Shown here: positions 1-10,348 of the stretch, one piece after another
Layout: the number at the start of each line of letters is the position of its first letter
How positions within the stretch are numbered: position 1 is the first letter of the stretch
NCBI RefSeq assembly: GCF_015751765.1
Contig: NZ_JADOTX010000001.1
Location: 4,960,001-5,024,000 of the forward strand
Length of the DNA stretch: 64,000 bases
Direction of reading: 5' to 3'
Origin: Micromonospora ureilytica
Lineage (GTDB): Bacteria > Actinomycetota > Actinomycetes > Mycobacteriales > Micromonosporaceae
Made by a program: the position numbers and the translations under genes
Notes under the pieces: generated by a model
The model's database searches: none
What the model was told of the DNA's origin: nothing
What the model saw: the letters and a program-made list of their open reading frames with translations, nothing else

Positions 1-1
1 T

Positions 2-200
2 GGCGACCTGGACGTGGCCACCGCGGCGATGGCGAAGTCGTGGCTCACCGACGGGCAGTGTGAGGTCGTCGACAGGTGCCTTCAACTCTTCGGCGGCTAC
101 GGCTACACGACGGAGTACCCGATCGCCCGGATGTACGCCGACGCACGCGTCCAGAAGATCTACGGCGGCACCAACGAGATCATGAAGGAGTTGATCGCCC

Positions 201-211
<11 letters not shown>
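2..211 (+). CDS. acyl-CoA dehydrogenase, C-terminal fragment (5' end outside window)
   Basis: These are the last 69 or so residues of an acyl-CoA dehydrogenase, the FAD enzyme that makes the first oxidation of beta-oxidation. The motif [20 protein letters not shown] followed by [13 protein letters not shown] is the family's C-terminal helical domain; the GGTNEI segment lies where the flavin and substrate are contacted. The reading frame is open from the window edge, so the true start lies upstream. Its stop overlaps the start of the thiolase by 11 bp, which makes translational coupling likely. Substrate chain length cannot be judged from this fragment. Confidence 0.93.
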
Positions 212-1415
<1,204 letters not shown>

Positions 1416-1429
1416 CCCGGAGGACGACA

Positions 1430-3595
1430 ATGACCAACACCATCCGGTACGACCGCGGCGCCGACGGCATCGTCACGCTCACCCTGGACGACCCCACCCA
1501 GTCCGCCAACACCATGAACCGGGCGTACGCCGCCTCGATGAGCGCGGTCCTCGATCGGCTGGAGGCCGAGCCCGATCTCGTCGGGGTCATCGTGACCAGC
1601 GCGAAGTCGACCTTCTTCGCCGGCGGTGACCTGCCCGAGATGATCCGGGCCACCCGCGCCGACGCGCCCGACCTGGCCGTCCTGCTCGGCACCATCAAAC
1701 GGGACCTGCGCCGGCTGGAAACGCTGGGCCGACCGGTGGTCGCCGCGGTCAACGGCTCGGCGCTCGGCGGTGGCCTGGAGATCGCGCTGGCCTGCCACCA
1801 CCGGATCGCGTTGGACGCGCCCGGCAGCCGGCTCGGGCTGCCCGAGGTGACCCTGGGCCTGCTGCCGGGGGCGGGAGGTGTCACCCGGACGGTACGGATG
1901 CTCGGCCTGGCCGGCGCGCTGACCACTGTGCTGCTCACCGGTCGGCGGATGCGCCCAGCCGACGCCCTGTCCGCCGGGTTGGTCGACGAGGTGGTCGCCA
2001 CGCCGACAGAGCTGCTGAAGCACGCTCGGGCCTGGATCGCGGCGAACCCGCACCCGGCACAGCCGTGGGACCGGCCGGACTATCGGATGCCGGGCGGCAC
2101 CCCGGCCAGCCGCTCGCTTGCCGCACAGCTGCCCGCGTTCCCGGCGACGCTGCGCAAGCAGCTCAAGGGCGCCCGGCTGCCCGCGCCCGAGGCGATCCTG
2201 GCCGCCGCCGTCGAGGGCGCACAGGTCGACCTGGAGACCGCCCTGACCGTGGAGACCCGGCATCTGATCGGCCTGCTCACCGGGCAGGTCGCCAAGAACA
2301 TGATCGGCGCGTTCTTCTTCGACCTGAAGGCCGTCAACGGCGGCGCGGCCCGACCGGCCGATGTGGACGTCCCGCCGGTACGCCGGGTGGCGGTGCTCGG
2401 AGCCGGCATGATGGGCGCGGGCATCGCGTACGCCTGCGCCAGCGCCGGGCTGGACGTCGTGGTCAAGGACGTCACGCCGGAGGCCGCCGGCCGGGCCCGG
2501 GAGCACGCCGAGCGGTTGCTGACCCGCGCGGTACGCAAGGGCCGCGCGACCGAGGCCGACGCCCGCGCCGTCCTGGACCGGATCACCACCACCGACCAGG
2601 TGGACGCGCTGACCGGCTGTGACGCGGTCATCGAGGCGGTCTTCGAGGACCCGGCGCTGAAGAAAGCCGTGTTCGCCGAGGTGTTGCAGGTGCTGGCGCC
2701 CGACGCGCTGCTCGCCTCCAACACCTCCACCCTGCCGATCACCGGACTGGCCGCCGGGGTGGACCGACCGGCGGACTTCATCGGCATGCATTTCTTCTCT
2801 CCGGTGGACCGGATGCCGTTGCTGGAGATCGTGGTGGGCGAACGGACCGGGGACGTGGCGCTGGCGCGGGCGTTCGACCTGGGCCGGCGGATCGGCAAGA
2901 CCCCGATCGTGGTGAACGACGGCCGGGGCTTCTTCACCAGCCGGGTGATCGGCCGGTTCATCGACGAGGCGGTCGGCATGGTCGCCGAGGGTGTCCCCGC
3001 CGCGTCGGTGGAGCAGGCCGCCCTGCAGGCCGGCTACCCGACCGGGCCGCTGGCGCTGGCCGACGAGGTCAGTCTCACGCTGATTCAGCGGATCCGCCGT
3101 CAGTTCGAGGCGGCCAGCGAGGAGTTCCGACCGTTGCCGGCGCACCGGCTGGTGGACGAGCTGGTCGACGCGTACGACCGGTCGGGACGCGCCACCGGAC
3201 GCGGCTTCTACTCCTACGACGACGGCGCCCGGGGCCGGTTGTGGCCCGGTCTCGCCGACCTGACCAGCGACGCGGGTCGGGCGGTGCCGTTCACCGACCT
3301 CCAGGAGCGGATGCTCTTCGCCGAGGCGCTGGACGCGCTGCGCTGCCTCGACGAGGGGGTGCTGCGCACCGAGACCGACGCCAACATCGGCTCGATCTTC
3401 GGCATCGGTTTTCCCGCCTGGACGGGAGGGGTGATCCGCTACGTCCGGCAGTACGCGGGCGGCCCGGCCGGCTTCGCGGCCCGTGCCACCGAGTTGGCCG
3501 ACCGCTACGGCGACCGGTTCACGCCCCCCGCCGACCTGGTCGACCGGCTCGCCGCCTCGGCCGACGGCCCCGCCGCACCGGTGGGGGTCGCGTGA
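1430..3595 (+). CDS. multifunctional 3-hydroxyacyl-CoA dehydrogenase / enoyl-CoA hydratase (FadB-like)
   Basis: A 721-residue fusion that should hydrate enoyl-CoA and oxidise the resulting 3-hydroxyacyl-CoA. Residues 1 to about 190 form a crotonase fold, with [10 protein letters not shown] near 62-71, [11 protein letters not shown] at 111 and [16 protein letters not shown] at 135-150; Glu117 and Glu139 fit the two hydratase acids. The NAD-binding Rossmann motif [17 protein letters not shown] lies near residue 325, followed by the 3-hydroxyacyl-CoA dehydrogenase domains. The ATG at 1430 has GGAGG upstream at good spacing, so a longer frame from 1367 is rejected. The stop overlaps the next GTG by 4 bp (GTGA). 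It completes beta-oxidation with the flanking dehydrogenase and thiolase. Confidence 0.95.
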   Translation: MTNTIRYDRGADGIVTLTLDDPTQSANTMNRAYAASMSAVLDRLEAEPDLVGVIVTSAKSTFFAGGDLPEMIRATRADAPDLAVLLGTIKRDLRRLETLGRPVVAAVNGSALGGGLEIALACHHRIALDAPGSRLGLPEVTLGLLPGAGGVTRTVRMLGLAGALTTVLLTGRRMRPADALSAGLVDEVVATPTELLKHARAWIAANPHPAQPWDRPDYRMPGGTPASRSLAAQLPAFPATLRKQLKGARLPAPEAILAAAVEGAQVDLETALTVETRHLIGLLTGQVAKNMIGAFFFDLKAVNGGAARPADVDVPPVRRVAVLGAGMMGAGIAYACASAGLDVVVKDVTPEAAGRAREHAERLLTRAVRKGRATEADARAVLDRITTTDQVDALTGCDAVIEAVFEDPALKKAVFAEVLQVLAPDALLASNTSTLPITGLAAGVDRPADFIGMHFFSPVDRMPLLEIVVGERTGDVALARAFDLGRRIGKTPIVVNDGRGFFTSRVIGRFIDEAVGMVAEGVPAASVEQAALQAGYPTGPLALADEVSLTLIQRIRRQFEAASEEFRPLPAHRLVDELVDAYDRSGRATGRGFYSYDDGARGRLWPGLADLTSDAGRAVPFTDLQERMLFAEALDALRCLDEGVLRTETDANIGSIFGIGFPAWTGGVIRYVRQYAGGPAGFAARATELADRYGDRFTPPADLVDRLAASADGPAAPVGVA

Positions 3596-4722
3596 CGGCG
3601 ACGCGCGGTGGGCCGCTGGCCGGGGTTCGGGTGGTCGAGCTGGCCAGCCTCGCCCCGGCGCCGTTCGGCTGCATGGTGCTCGCCGACCTCGGGGCGGACG
3701 TGGTGCGGGTGGACCGGCCGGGCGCCCCGGGAGCGGGCCGGCTTGCCGCACCGACCAGCGGTCCGTTGCAACGCGGGCGGCGGGTCACCGCGCTCGACCT
3801 GAAGTCCCCGGCCGGGGTGGCGGACCTGTTGCGCCTCGTCGAACGCGCGGACGTGCTGGTCGAGGCGTACCGGCCCGGGGTGGCCGAGCGGCTCGGCTTC
3901 GGCCCGGAGGTGTGCCAGGCCCACAACCCCCGTCTGGTGTACGCGCGGATGACCGGCTGGGGTCAGGACGGCCCGCTGGCAGCCCGCGCCGGGCACGACA
4001 TCGACTACATCGCGGTGGCCGGGGCTCTGGAGCCGCTGGGACGGGCCGGCGAACGCCCGTACGCGCCGATGAACCTGCTCGGCGACTTCGGCGGCGGCGG
4101 CATGCTGCTCGCCGTCGGGGTGCTGGCCGCGCTGCTGGAACGGGAGCGCTCCGGCATCGGCCAGGTGGTCGACGCGGCCATGGTGGACGGCTCGGCGCTG
4201 CTCACCTCGTTCCTGCACGGGCTGCTCGGCACCGGCCTGTGGGCCGCCCCGCGCGGGCGCAACATGTTCGACGGCGGGGCGCCGTTCTACGACACGTACG
4301 CCACCGCCGACGGTGGATTCATGGCCGTCGGCGCGATGGAACCAGCCTTCTACGCCGTACTCCTCACCGGCCTCGACCTCGCCGACGACCCGGACCTGCC
4401 CGCCCAGTACGACCCGAGCGGCTGGGACGAGTTGCGCCGCCGGTTCACTGAGCGGTTCGCCGAGCGCACCCGGGACGAGTGGACGGCGGTCTTCGCCGAC
4501 CTGGACGCCTGTGTCGCTCCGGTGCTCGCCCCCGGCGAGGCGCACCAGCACCCGCACAACGCCGCCCGGGGCACGTTCGTCGAGGTGGGTGGCGAGATCC
4601 AGCCAGCACCAGCGCCCCGCTTCGACCGCACCCCGACCGACCGCCCAACCCCGGCACCAGATCCGGAGCGGGAGGTCCAACCGGTCGAGGAGATCCTCAC
4701 CGCCTGGCCGCAACACCCCTGA
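3592..4722 (+). CDS. alpha-methylacyl-CoA racemase-like CoA transferase (CaiB/BaiF family)
   Basis: A 376-residue class III CoA-transferase-fold protein. It resembles alpha-methylacyl-CoA racemase, which interconverts (R)- and (S)-2-methylacyl-CoA so that branched fatty acids can enter beta-oxidation. The N-terminus [19 protein letters not shown] is typical. His135 in AGHDIDY and Asp165 in LLGDFGGGG are 30 residues apart, matching the spacing of the catalytic His126 and Asp156 of the mycobacterial enzyme MCR. The start GTG overlaps the stop of the FadB-like gene by 4 bp, so it is the last gene of the operon. A true CoA transferase role is possible, but the racemase residue pair argues against it. 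Confidence 0.9.
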   Translation: MTATRGGPLAGVRVVELASLAPAPFGCMVLADLGADVVRVDRPGAPGAGRLAAPTSGPLQRGRRVTALDLKSPAGVADLLRLVERADVLVEAYRPGVAERLGFGPEVCQAHNPRLVYARMTGWGQDGPLAARAGHDIDYIAVAGALEPLGRAGERPYAPMNLLGDFGGGGMLLAVGVLAALLERERSGIGQVVDAAMVDGSALLTSFLHGLLGTGLWAAPRGRNMFDGGAPFYDTYATADGGFMAVGAMEPAFYAVLLTGLDLADDPDLPAQYDPSGWDELRRRFTERFAERTRDEWTAVFADLDACVAPVLAPGEAHQHPHNAARGTFVEVGGEIQPAPAPRFDRTPTDRPTPAPDPEREVQPVEEILTAWPQHP

Positions 4723-4773
4723 CCTGGCGCGTGCAGGCGCGCCGACGGCCCGGCCCGCCAAAGCGGTGGCTGG

Positions 4774-4847
4774 TAGCGTTGACGACCTCACGATCCGCAA
4801 CCTCCCGTCCAGCGGGAGGCGCAAGATCTCCGCTTTCCTGCTGGAGG
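4774..4847 (+). promoter_or_regulatory. promoter and leader hairpin ahead of the NAD(P)-binding protein
   Basis: A -10-like TAGCGT lies at 4774-4779. About 20 bases on is a perfect hairpin, CCTCCCG (4801-4807), loop TCCAG, CGGGAGG (4813-4819), without a T run. The 5' arm contains CCTCC, which could also pair with the ribosome-binding site GGAGG at 4843-4847. A switch between the two pairings is possible. The function is inferred only. Confidence 0.35.
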
Positions 4848-4855
4848 GTCTTGCC

Positions 4856-5812
4856 ATGGCTGAAACCGATCGGGTGGCGGCTGCCTCACGCACTCGCCTG
4901 CTCCTGCTGACCGCTGTCAACGCCCGGATGGACGCGGGCAGCAGCCCCACGGGGATTGTCGGGCGGAGCCTCGCGCGGCAACTGCTGGACGCTGGTGACC
5001 GGGTGCGTGTTCTCGCCGAATCCGACCAGGTGGATGGCTGGCCCGACGGGGTCGAGGTCGTCGAGGGATCCATCACCCGGCCGCTCGAGCACGTCCAGGT
5101 CTACGACGACGTCGACGGCGTCTTCCTTGCCGGAGCCTCGCCGACGACGGTGCGGGATGCCCTGGATCTCGCCGGTGGTGCCGGTGTGCGGCGAATCGTC
5201 GTGCTGTCCTCGCACGGGCCGGAGTACGAGGAGAGGTACCCGCCCGAGACCTGGTTCTGGCTGGCGATCGAGCGGGCTGTCGAAGGCTCCGGGATGCAGT
5301 GGGTACACATCCGGCCGTCGGCGGTGATGGGCGCGGTGATCGAGGGCACCTATCCGGCCACCGGATCGGACTGGCCAGAGACGATCAGGGGCGAGGGCAC
5401 CGTACGGGAGGCGCACCTGGACGGCGGGCACTACCCCTTCATCCACGAGGACGACCTCGCCGCTGTCGCGTTGGCGGCGCTGCGTACCGACGACCATGTC
5501 GGCGCTGTCCTCGAAGCGGTCGGGCTGCCGATCAGCAGCCGTTCGCGGGTGGCGAGCATCGCCAGAGCGGTCGGTCGCGACATCGTCGCCATCGAGGTGA
5601 CGCCCGACCACAGCCGCGCGAGTTGGCGGCGTCGCGGCTGGCCCGACAGCGGTATCGACGTGACCCTGTACGCCCTTGAGGAGTACGGCACGAGGCTCGC
5701 TGACCTCACCCAGTGGACGCTCGACCAGCGGCCGACAGTGCGCGAGATCATCGGCCGCCCGCTACGCGACTTCGACGGCTGGGCGGTCGAAAATGCTCGA
5801 TTGTTCCGCTGA
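4856..5812 (+). CDS. NAD(P)-binding (NmrA/SDR-like) protein
   Basis: A 318-residue atypical short-chain dehydrogenase or NmrA-like protein. The N-terminus TRLLLLTAVNARMDAGSSP followed by TGIVGRSLARQLLDAGDRVRV has the beta-alpha-beta order of a Rossmann fold. RIVVLSSHG and VHIRPSAVM match the fourth and fifth strands of this family, which often lacks the catalytic Tyr-x3-Lys. Such proteins act as NADPH-dependent reductases or redox sensors; the substrate here is unknown. The ATG at 4856 follows GGAGGG at good spacing. The 3' end is antisense to the extended tail of the CtaG frame, and 382 bp overlap. Confidence 0.8.
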   Translation: MAETDRVAAASRTRLLLLTAVNARMDAGSSPTGIVGRSLARQLLDAGDRVRVLAESDQVDGWPDGVEVVEGSITRPLEHVQVYDDVDGVFLAGASPTTVRDALDLAGGAGVRRIVVLSSHGPEYEERYPPETWFWLAIERAVEGSGMQWVHIRPSAVMGAVIEGTYPATGSDWPETIRGEGTVREAHLDGGHYPFIHEDDLAAVALAALRTDDHVGAVLEAVGLPISSRSRVASIARAVGRDIVAIEVTPDHSRASWRRRGWPDSGIDVTLYALEEYGTRLADLTQWTLDQRPTVREIIGRPLRDFDGWAVENARLFR

Positions 5813-6612
5813 ACGCGCCGCAACCGGGGTGGGCGCCGACGGCCAGGACGGTTGTACCAGGTGGCGAAGACGGCCACAGCCAGGAGCAGCTCTGCCAGGT
5901 CGCCGCCGTAGTACATGAGTTGGGCGGCCGCGCGGAACGCTTCCGGGTCCCGGTCGGCGAGGCCGGGCGGGAGGGTTTCGGCGTGCGCGTACAGGTACTT
6001 GGCCAGCACGGCGTGGCCGGCCGCCGCGCCCAGTAGCGCACCGATGCGTACCGCCAGGCCGGGGCGACGCGGCGCCGGGTCCGGCCCGGCCAGGGACCAG
6101 GCGAAGAGATAGCCGGCGGCCACATAGTGCAGGTGCAGGGCGTGGTGCAGCGCGGAGTGCCGTTCGGCCGCCGCGTACAGCGGGGTGAGCAGCACCAGCG
6201 CCAGCCCGCCGGTGCTCAGCAGCGCGGCGGTGACCGGGTGGGCGAGCAGGTGCAGCGGGCGGGCGCGCAGCAGTCGGCCGATCGCCCGGCGTACCGGTGG
6301 TGGGGCGACCCGCAGCAACAGCGTCACCGGGGCGGCGAGCACCAGCCCCAGCGGGGCCAGCATGCCGAGCAGGAGGTGCTGCGCCATGTGCCCGCTCGGG
6401 TTGTCGGGGAGTTGGGCCAGCGGCCCGACGGCAACCGCCAGCAGGGCGCAGCCGACCAGCCAGGAGGCGGTGCGGCGGTGGTCCCAACCCCTGGGGTCGC
6501 GGACGGCGGCCAGCACGTAGCCGGCCGCCAGCAACACGACCGGGAACAACGGGGACCAGGCCGACCCGGCCGTGCCGTGCCCAGCGTGCGCCAGCTGCCC
6601 GGCCATCGTCAT
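5431..6612 (-). CDS. cytochrome c oxidase assembly protein CtaG-like membrane protein (C-terminus probably over-extended)
   Basis: A polytopic membrane protein of the CtaG/caa3 assembly family, thought to help insert copper into terminal oxidase. It begins MTMAGQLAHAGHGTAGSAW, carries the family motif NPSGHMAQHLLLGM, and has about seven hydrophobic segments ending near AVFATWYNRPG (around 5850). The recognisable domain is about 255 residues. The frame has no stop there and runs on to 5431 through roughly 140 Arg/Ser-rich residues that are antisense to the convergent gene. The real C-terminus may have been lost by mutation or a sequencing error. The ATG overlaps the stop of the DUF2243 gene by 4 bp (ATGA), so the two are translationally coupled. 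Confidence 0.8.
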   Translation of the reverse strand: MTMAGQLAHAGHGTAGSAWSPLFPVVLLAAGYVLAAVRDPRGWDHRRTASWLVGCALLAVAVGPLAQLPDNPSGHMAQHLLLGMLAPLGLVLAAPVTLLLRVAPPPVRRAIGRLLRARPLHLLAHPVTAALLSTGGLALVLLTPLYAAAERHSALHHALHLHYVAAGYLFAWSLAGPDPAPRRPGLAVRIGALLGAAAGHAVLAKYLYAHAETLPPGLADRDPEAFRAAAQLMYYGGDLAELLLAVAVFATWYNRPGRRRPPRLRRVQRNNRAFSTAQPSKSRSGRPMISRTVGRWSSVHWVRSASLVPYSSRAYRVTSIPLSGQPRRRQLARLWSGVTSMATMSRPTALAMLATRERLLIGSPTASRTAPTWSSVRSAANATAARSSSWMKG

Positions 6613-7094
6613 CGGGGACCGGCGCCGCGCCGGCGGGACCGGGCCCACCACAGGACAGCGACGCCGGCCAGCAGCAGGACCGCGCCGGCCACGTTCCACA
6701 CCACGTCGTACGGCACCAGGTGTACGCCGTAGCGGATCTGGTGCAGCCGGAGCACCTTGTGGTCGACGAGCCCGTCGAAGAGCTGGAATCCTCCGGCGCC
6801 GAGCAGGAAGCCACCCCAGGCCAGTCGGCTCGACAGGGCGCGGCGACGACGCAGGTCGGCGAACCAGAAGAACCCGCCCACCAGGGCGATCACCTCGGCG
6901 GCGTGCAGCAGCCCGTCCGAGAGCAGCGCCACCGAGGGGGTGGAACGGTCGTAGAAGTGGTGCCAGGCGAGAAGCTGGTGAAAGACGATCTCGTCCACCG
7001 CGGCCATGATCGCGATGCCGATCAGGACGCCGACGAGGGTGGAGGCACGAACGTCGGCGCTGCGTGTCCTCGGCAGGCTCGAATCGACCACCAC
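6609..7094 (-). CDS. DUF2243 family membrane protein
   Basis: A 161-residue integral membrane protein with four hydrophobic segments. The pattern DEIVFHQLLAWHHFYD, then LLSDGLLHAAE, GFQLFDGLVDHKVLRLHQIR and DVVWN is the conserved histidine-rich core of DUF2243. The family has no assigned reaction and is often found beside CtaG, as here. The conserved His residues near membrane faces suggest metal or heme binding (inference). The GTG start at 7094 has AGGTG upstream. It is the first gene of a two-gene operon with CtaG, divergent from the DUF2786 gene. Confidence 0.85.
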   Translation of the reverse strand: MVVDSSLPRTRSADVRASTLVGVLIGIAIMAAVDEIVFHQLLAWHHFYDRSTPSVALLSDGLLHAAEVIALVGGFFWFADLRRRRALSSRLAWGGFLLGAGGFQLFDGLVDHKVLRLHQIRYGVHLVPYDVVWNVAGAVLLLAGVAVLWWARSRRRGAGPR

Positions 7095-7280
7095 ACACCT
7101 CGCAGTCAGTCCGGATCAGGTCACAAATACCCCGAACCGCACGAAACATGCCGAGCCGAACCGGCGGGAAGGCGCAATGGGCCGGTGGCACATCCCCGTT
7201 TCGTGACTCCCGGGCCACTGACGGCATGATCATGGAGCCTGGAGGGGCAGCGACAGCCAGATCCCGAGAAGGAGGTGCCC

Positions 7281-8543
7281 GTGCCGGACGCGGACGAACT
7301 CGTCGCCAACGCGCTCGCGGCGGTGCGCGGCACTGACGTACGGCAGGCCGAACGGCAGCTGGACCAACTGATGGTCGGCACCGGCGCTGCGGACGGCACC
7401 ACGGCGGTGGACGCGGCGCTGCTGCGTCGCCTGGTCCGCGGCCTGGGCCAGCTCTGGCCGCGCGGTTGGCAGCCGGTCGACGTGGACCGGATCACCGGTC
7501 GGCGGCTCGACGCCCGCGCGGCCCGGCTGGTCCGGCACGCGCTGGCCGCCCAGCGGCGCGACCAGGCAGAGCCGGTCCCCGCCTGGTGGGACGACCAGCT
7601 ACGCGAGCTGGCGGCCACCGAGGGTGGTGCCGAGCGGAGCGTGCTGAGCGGCTGGGCGACCAGGGAGGGGCTGGACCGGGCCGACGCGCTCCGGACGGCC
7701 GTGGACACTCTCGCGCTGGTGGAGAGCCTGCCGCCGATCGCTGTGCTGCGCCCGCCGCCGGGCACCAGCGGCGCGGCACTGCCCCGCACGGCCGGCACGG
7801 CTCGCAGCGGGTCGCCGATGCTGGACCGGGTACGGGCGCTGCTGGCCAAGGCCGAGTCGACCACCTTTCCCGCCGAGGCGGAGGCGCTGACCGGGAAGGC
7901 CCAGGAGCTGATCGCCCGGCACAGCATCGACGAGGCGCTGCTGGCCGCCGGGTCCGAGCGCGGGGACGTGCCCGGCGGTGTACGCCTCAGCACCGACGCC
8001 CCGTACGCGGGCGCCAAGGCGCTGCTGGTGCAGGAGGTGGCGGCGGCGAACCGGTGCGAGGCGGTCTGGTCGGACGATCTCGGCTTCGCCACAGTGCTGG
8101 GCTGGCCGGCGGATCTGGTGGCGGTGGAGTTGCTCTACACGTCGCTGCTGGTCCAGGCCACGGCGGCGATGCTGCGGGGGCGGGCCGAGCGGCGGCCGGG
8201 GTCGGGGCGGCGGACGAAGGTCTGGGACGAGTCCTTCCTCAATGCGTTCGCGCTGCGGATCGGTGAGCGGCTGCGGGCGGCCACCGAGGCGGCGACCGAC
8301 GCGGCGGATCGGGCGGCGGCCGAGACGGCCGGCGCGGAGCGGCTGTTGCCGGTGCTCGCGGCGCGGGGCGAGGCGGTCCGGGAGCGGCTGGACACGCTCT
8401 TCCCCGGCGTCACCCGGCACCGGCTCAGCGTGCGCGACGCCGAGGGTTGGTCGTCCGGCACCTCGGCCGCCGACCGGGCCTCGTTGGACGTCGGCGGCGG
8501 CCGGAAGCCCCGACAGGTGCCCGGCCGACCCGATCCGCGCTGA
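7281..8543 (+). CDS. DUF2786 domain-containing protein
   Basis: A 420-residue soluble protein of unknown function. The DUF2786 core is clear near residues 182-220: RVRALLAKAESTTFPAEAEA followed by LTGKAQELIARHSIDEALL. The rest is Ala/Arg/Glu-rich helix, with a variable N-terminal region that includes LRRLVRGLGQLWPRGWQP. GTG at 7281 is chosen because AAGGAGG ends about 5 bases before it; the GTG at 7275 lies inside that ribosome-binding site. The gene stands alone and diverges from the DUF2243-CtaG pair. No catalytic motif is recognised. Confidence 0.82.
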   Translation: MPDADELVANALAAVRGTDVRQAERQLDQLMVGTGAADGTTAVDAALLRRLVRGLGQLWPRGWQPVDVDRITGRRLDARAARLVRHALAAQRRDQAEPVPAWWDDQLRELAATEGGAERSVLSGWATREGLDRADALRTAVDTLALVESLPPIAVLRPPPGTSGAALPRTAGTARSGSPMLDRVRALLAKAESTTFPAEAEALTGKAQELIARHSIDEALLAAGSERGDVPGGVRLSTDAPYAGAKALLVQEVAAANRCEAVWSDDLGFATVLGWPADLVAVELLYTSLLVQATAAMLRGRAERRPGSGRRTKVWDESFLNAFALRIGERLRAATEAATDAADRAAAETAGAERLLPVLAARGEAVRERLDTLFPGVTRHRLSVRDAEGWSSGTSAADRASLDVGGGRKPRQVPGRPDPR

Positions 8544-8681
8544 ACCATCCGGCGTGGGAGCACCCCCGGCGGGCGTTTCTGCGATTTTCTTCGGTACGCG
8601 GTAGGGATCGGGGGAACGACTCCGACCCTCCGGTGAGCCGCGCCCCGGTCGGGGTGCGACCAGAGCCTGAGGAGCATCGCC

Positions 8682-9047
8682 GTGAAGTACATGCTGCTGA
8701 TCTGGAACCGGCCCGGCTTCACCGAAGGGCTGAGCGAGCAGGATCGCACCGCCCTCTTCGGTGAGGTCGACGAGATCATGAAGGAGCTGACCGAGACCGG
8801 CGAGCTGATCGGCGGCCAGGCGTTGGCCAACCCGTCGCAGACGTTGACGGTCCGGCTCGTGGACGGCAACCCCGAGGTCCTCGACGGCCCGTTCATGGAG
8901 AGCAAGGAGCAGTTCGCCGGGTACCTGGCCGTCGACTGTGACAGCCCGCAGCGGGCTGCCGAGATCGCCGCCCGCTGGCCGGACGTCCGGTACGGCGGCG
9001 CGATGGAGGTCCGCCCGATCATGGACGAGGCCGGGACGGAGATGTGA
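8682..9047 (+). CDS. YCII (DGPF) domain protein, partner of an ECF sigma factor
   Basis: A 121-residue protein with the YCII fold: MKYMLLIWNRPG at the start and the signature DGPFMESKEQFAGY at about 68-81, which gives the older name DGPF domain. Such proteins are small ferredoxin-like-fold proteins of unknown activity and are regularly encoded next to ECF42-group sigma factors. The GTG start follows GAGGAGC. The stop overlaps the sigma factor start by 4 bp (GTGA), so the pair is coupled. A role as signal input or target of the sigma factor is inferred from this conserved pairing. Confidence 0.9.
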   Translation: MKYMLLIWNRPGFTEGLSEQDRTALFGEVDEIMKELTETGELIGGQALANPSQTLTVRLVDGNPEVLDGPFMESKEQFAGYLAVDCDSPQRAAEIAARWPDVRYGGAMEVRPIMDEAGTEM

Positions 9048-10297
9048 CCGAGGACCGGACGGTCGAGGATCTGCTGCGCACCTTCGCGCCGCAGGTCCTC
9101 GGCCTGCTGGTCCGTCGGCACGGACAGTTCGACAGGTGCGAGGACGCGGTCCAGGAGGCGTTGCTCGCCGCCGCGACGCAGTGGCCCGGGCAGGGCGTAC
9201 CGGACAATCCGCGCGCCTGGTTGCTCACCGTGGCCACCCGCCGGCTCACCGACGAGTGGCGCAGCGAGAGCGCGCGCCGGGACCGCGAGGTGACGGTGGC
9301 GCGGCGCGAGCCGGCGTACGCCGGGGTGGCGCCGGCGGCGGACGCGGAGCCCGCCGTTCCGGCCGACGACGACACCCTCATGCTGCTGTTCCTCTGCTGC
9401 CACCCGGCGCTGCCCGGATCGGCGCAGGTGGCGCTCACCCTGCGGGCGGTCGGTGGTCTCAGCACCGCCCAGATCGCCCGCGCCCATCTGGTGCCCGAGG
9501 CGACGATGAGTCAACGGATCCGGCGGGCCAAACAGCGGGTCGAGGCCGCCGGGGCACGGTTCACCATGCCCGGGCCGGCCGAGCGGGCCGAACGGCTGGG
9601 GACGGTGCTGCGGGTGCTCTATCTGATCTTCAACGAGGGCTACACCGCGTCCAGTGGCCCGGACCTGCGCCGGGCCGAGCTGACCGGCGAGGCGATCCGG
9701 CTCGCTCGCATCCTGCGCGGGCTGCTGCCCGACGACGGTGAGGTGACCGGGCTGCTGGCGCTGATGCTGCTGACCGACGCGCACCGGGCGGCCCGGGTGG
9801 GGTCGGACGGGGAGTTGGTGCCGCTGGCGGAGCAGGACCGTTCCCGGTGGGACGCCGCCGCCGTCGCGGAGGGGATCGCGCTGATCACCGAGGCGTTGAC
9901 CTGGTCACCGCCCGGCCCGTACCAGCTCCAGGCGGCGATCGCGGCCGTGCACGCCGAGGCGTCGACGGCGGCGGAGACGGACTGGCGGCAGATCGTCGCG
10001 CTCTACCGACTGCTGGCCCGGATCGCGCCGAACCCGATGGTCACCCTGAACCAGGCGGTGGCGGTGGCCATGGTGGACGGGCCCCGCGCCGGACTCGCCC
10101 TGCTCACGCCGTTGGACGCCGACGAACGCACGGCCGGGCACCACCGGCTGGCCGCCGTCCGGGCTCATCTGTTGGAGCTGGCCGGGGAGGTCGGCGCGGC
10201 ACGGGAGGCGTACCTGGCCGCCGCGCGGGGCACCACCAGCCGGCCCGAGCAGCGCTACCTGGAGGTGCGGGCGGCCCGGCTGACCGGGCAACCCTGA
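9044..10297 (+). CDS. ECF42-type RNA polymerase sigma factor with C-terminal DUF6596/TPR-like extension
   Basis: A 417-residue sigma factor that should direct RNA polymerase to a small target set. Sigma region 2 is seen in AVQEALLAAATQW, DNPRAWLLTVATRRLTDEWR, and region 4 in LTLRAVGGLSTAQIARAHLV with PEATMSQRIRRAK as recognition helix. It is twice the length of a minimal ECF factor. The extra C-terminal half, with LLTDAHRAAR, IALYRLL-like helices and NPMVTLNQAVAVAM, is the helical repeat domain of ECF42 factors. No anti-sigma gene is adjacent, as is usual for this group; the YCII gene upstream is its standard partner. A 44-bp terminator hairpin follows. Confidence 0.92.
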   Translation: MTEDRTVEDLLRTFAPQVLGLLVRRHGQFDRCEDAVQEALLAAATQWPGQGVPDNPRAWLLTVATRRLTDEWRSESARRDREVTVARREPAYAGVAPAADAEPAVPADDDTLMLLFLCCHPALPGSAQVALTLRAVGGLSTAQIARAHLVPEATMSQRIRRAKQRVEAAGARFTMPGPAERAERLGTVLRVLYLIFNEGYTASSGPDLRRAELTGEAIRLARILRGLLPDDGEVTGLLALMLLTDAHRAARVGSDGELVPLAEQDRSRWDAAAVAEGIALITEALTWSPPGPYQLQAAIAAVHAEASTAAETDWRQIVALYRLLARIAPNPMVTLNQAVAVAMVDGPRAGLALLTPLDADERTAGHHRLAAVRAHLLELAGEVGAAREAYLAAARGTTSRPEQRYLEVRAARLTGQP

Positions 10298-10299
10298 CG

Positions 10300-10343
10300 G
10301 CTGCCGACCGCCGGGCGGCCCAGACCACCCGACGGTCGGCAGC
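10300..10343. terminator. bidirectional terminator between convergent genes
   Basis: A perfect 11-bp inverted repeat, GCTGCCGACCG at 10300-10310 and CGGTCGGCAGC at 10333-10343, with a 22-base loop, sits between the convergent sigma factor and peptidase genes. It has no long T run on either strand, as is common in actinomycetes. Confidence 0.75.
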
Positions 10344-10348
10344 GGCGG

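Noticed and set aside
7128..7150. GTTT...GGGTAT as a SigB-type promoter for the DUF2243 gene
   Set aside because: The spacer is only 11 bases, too short compared with 14-16 in the other four elements.
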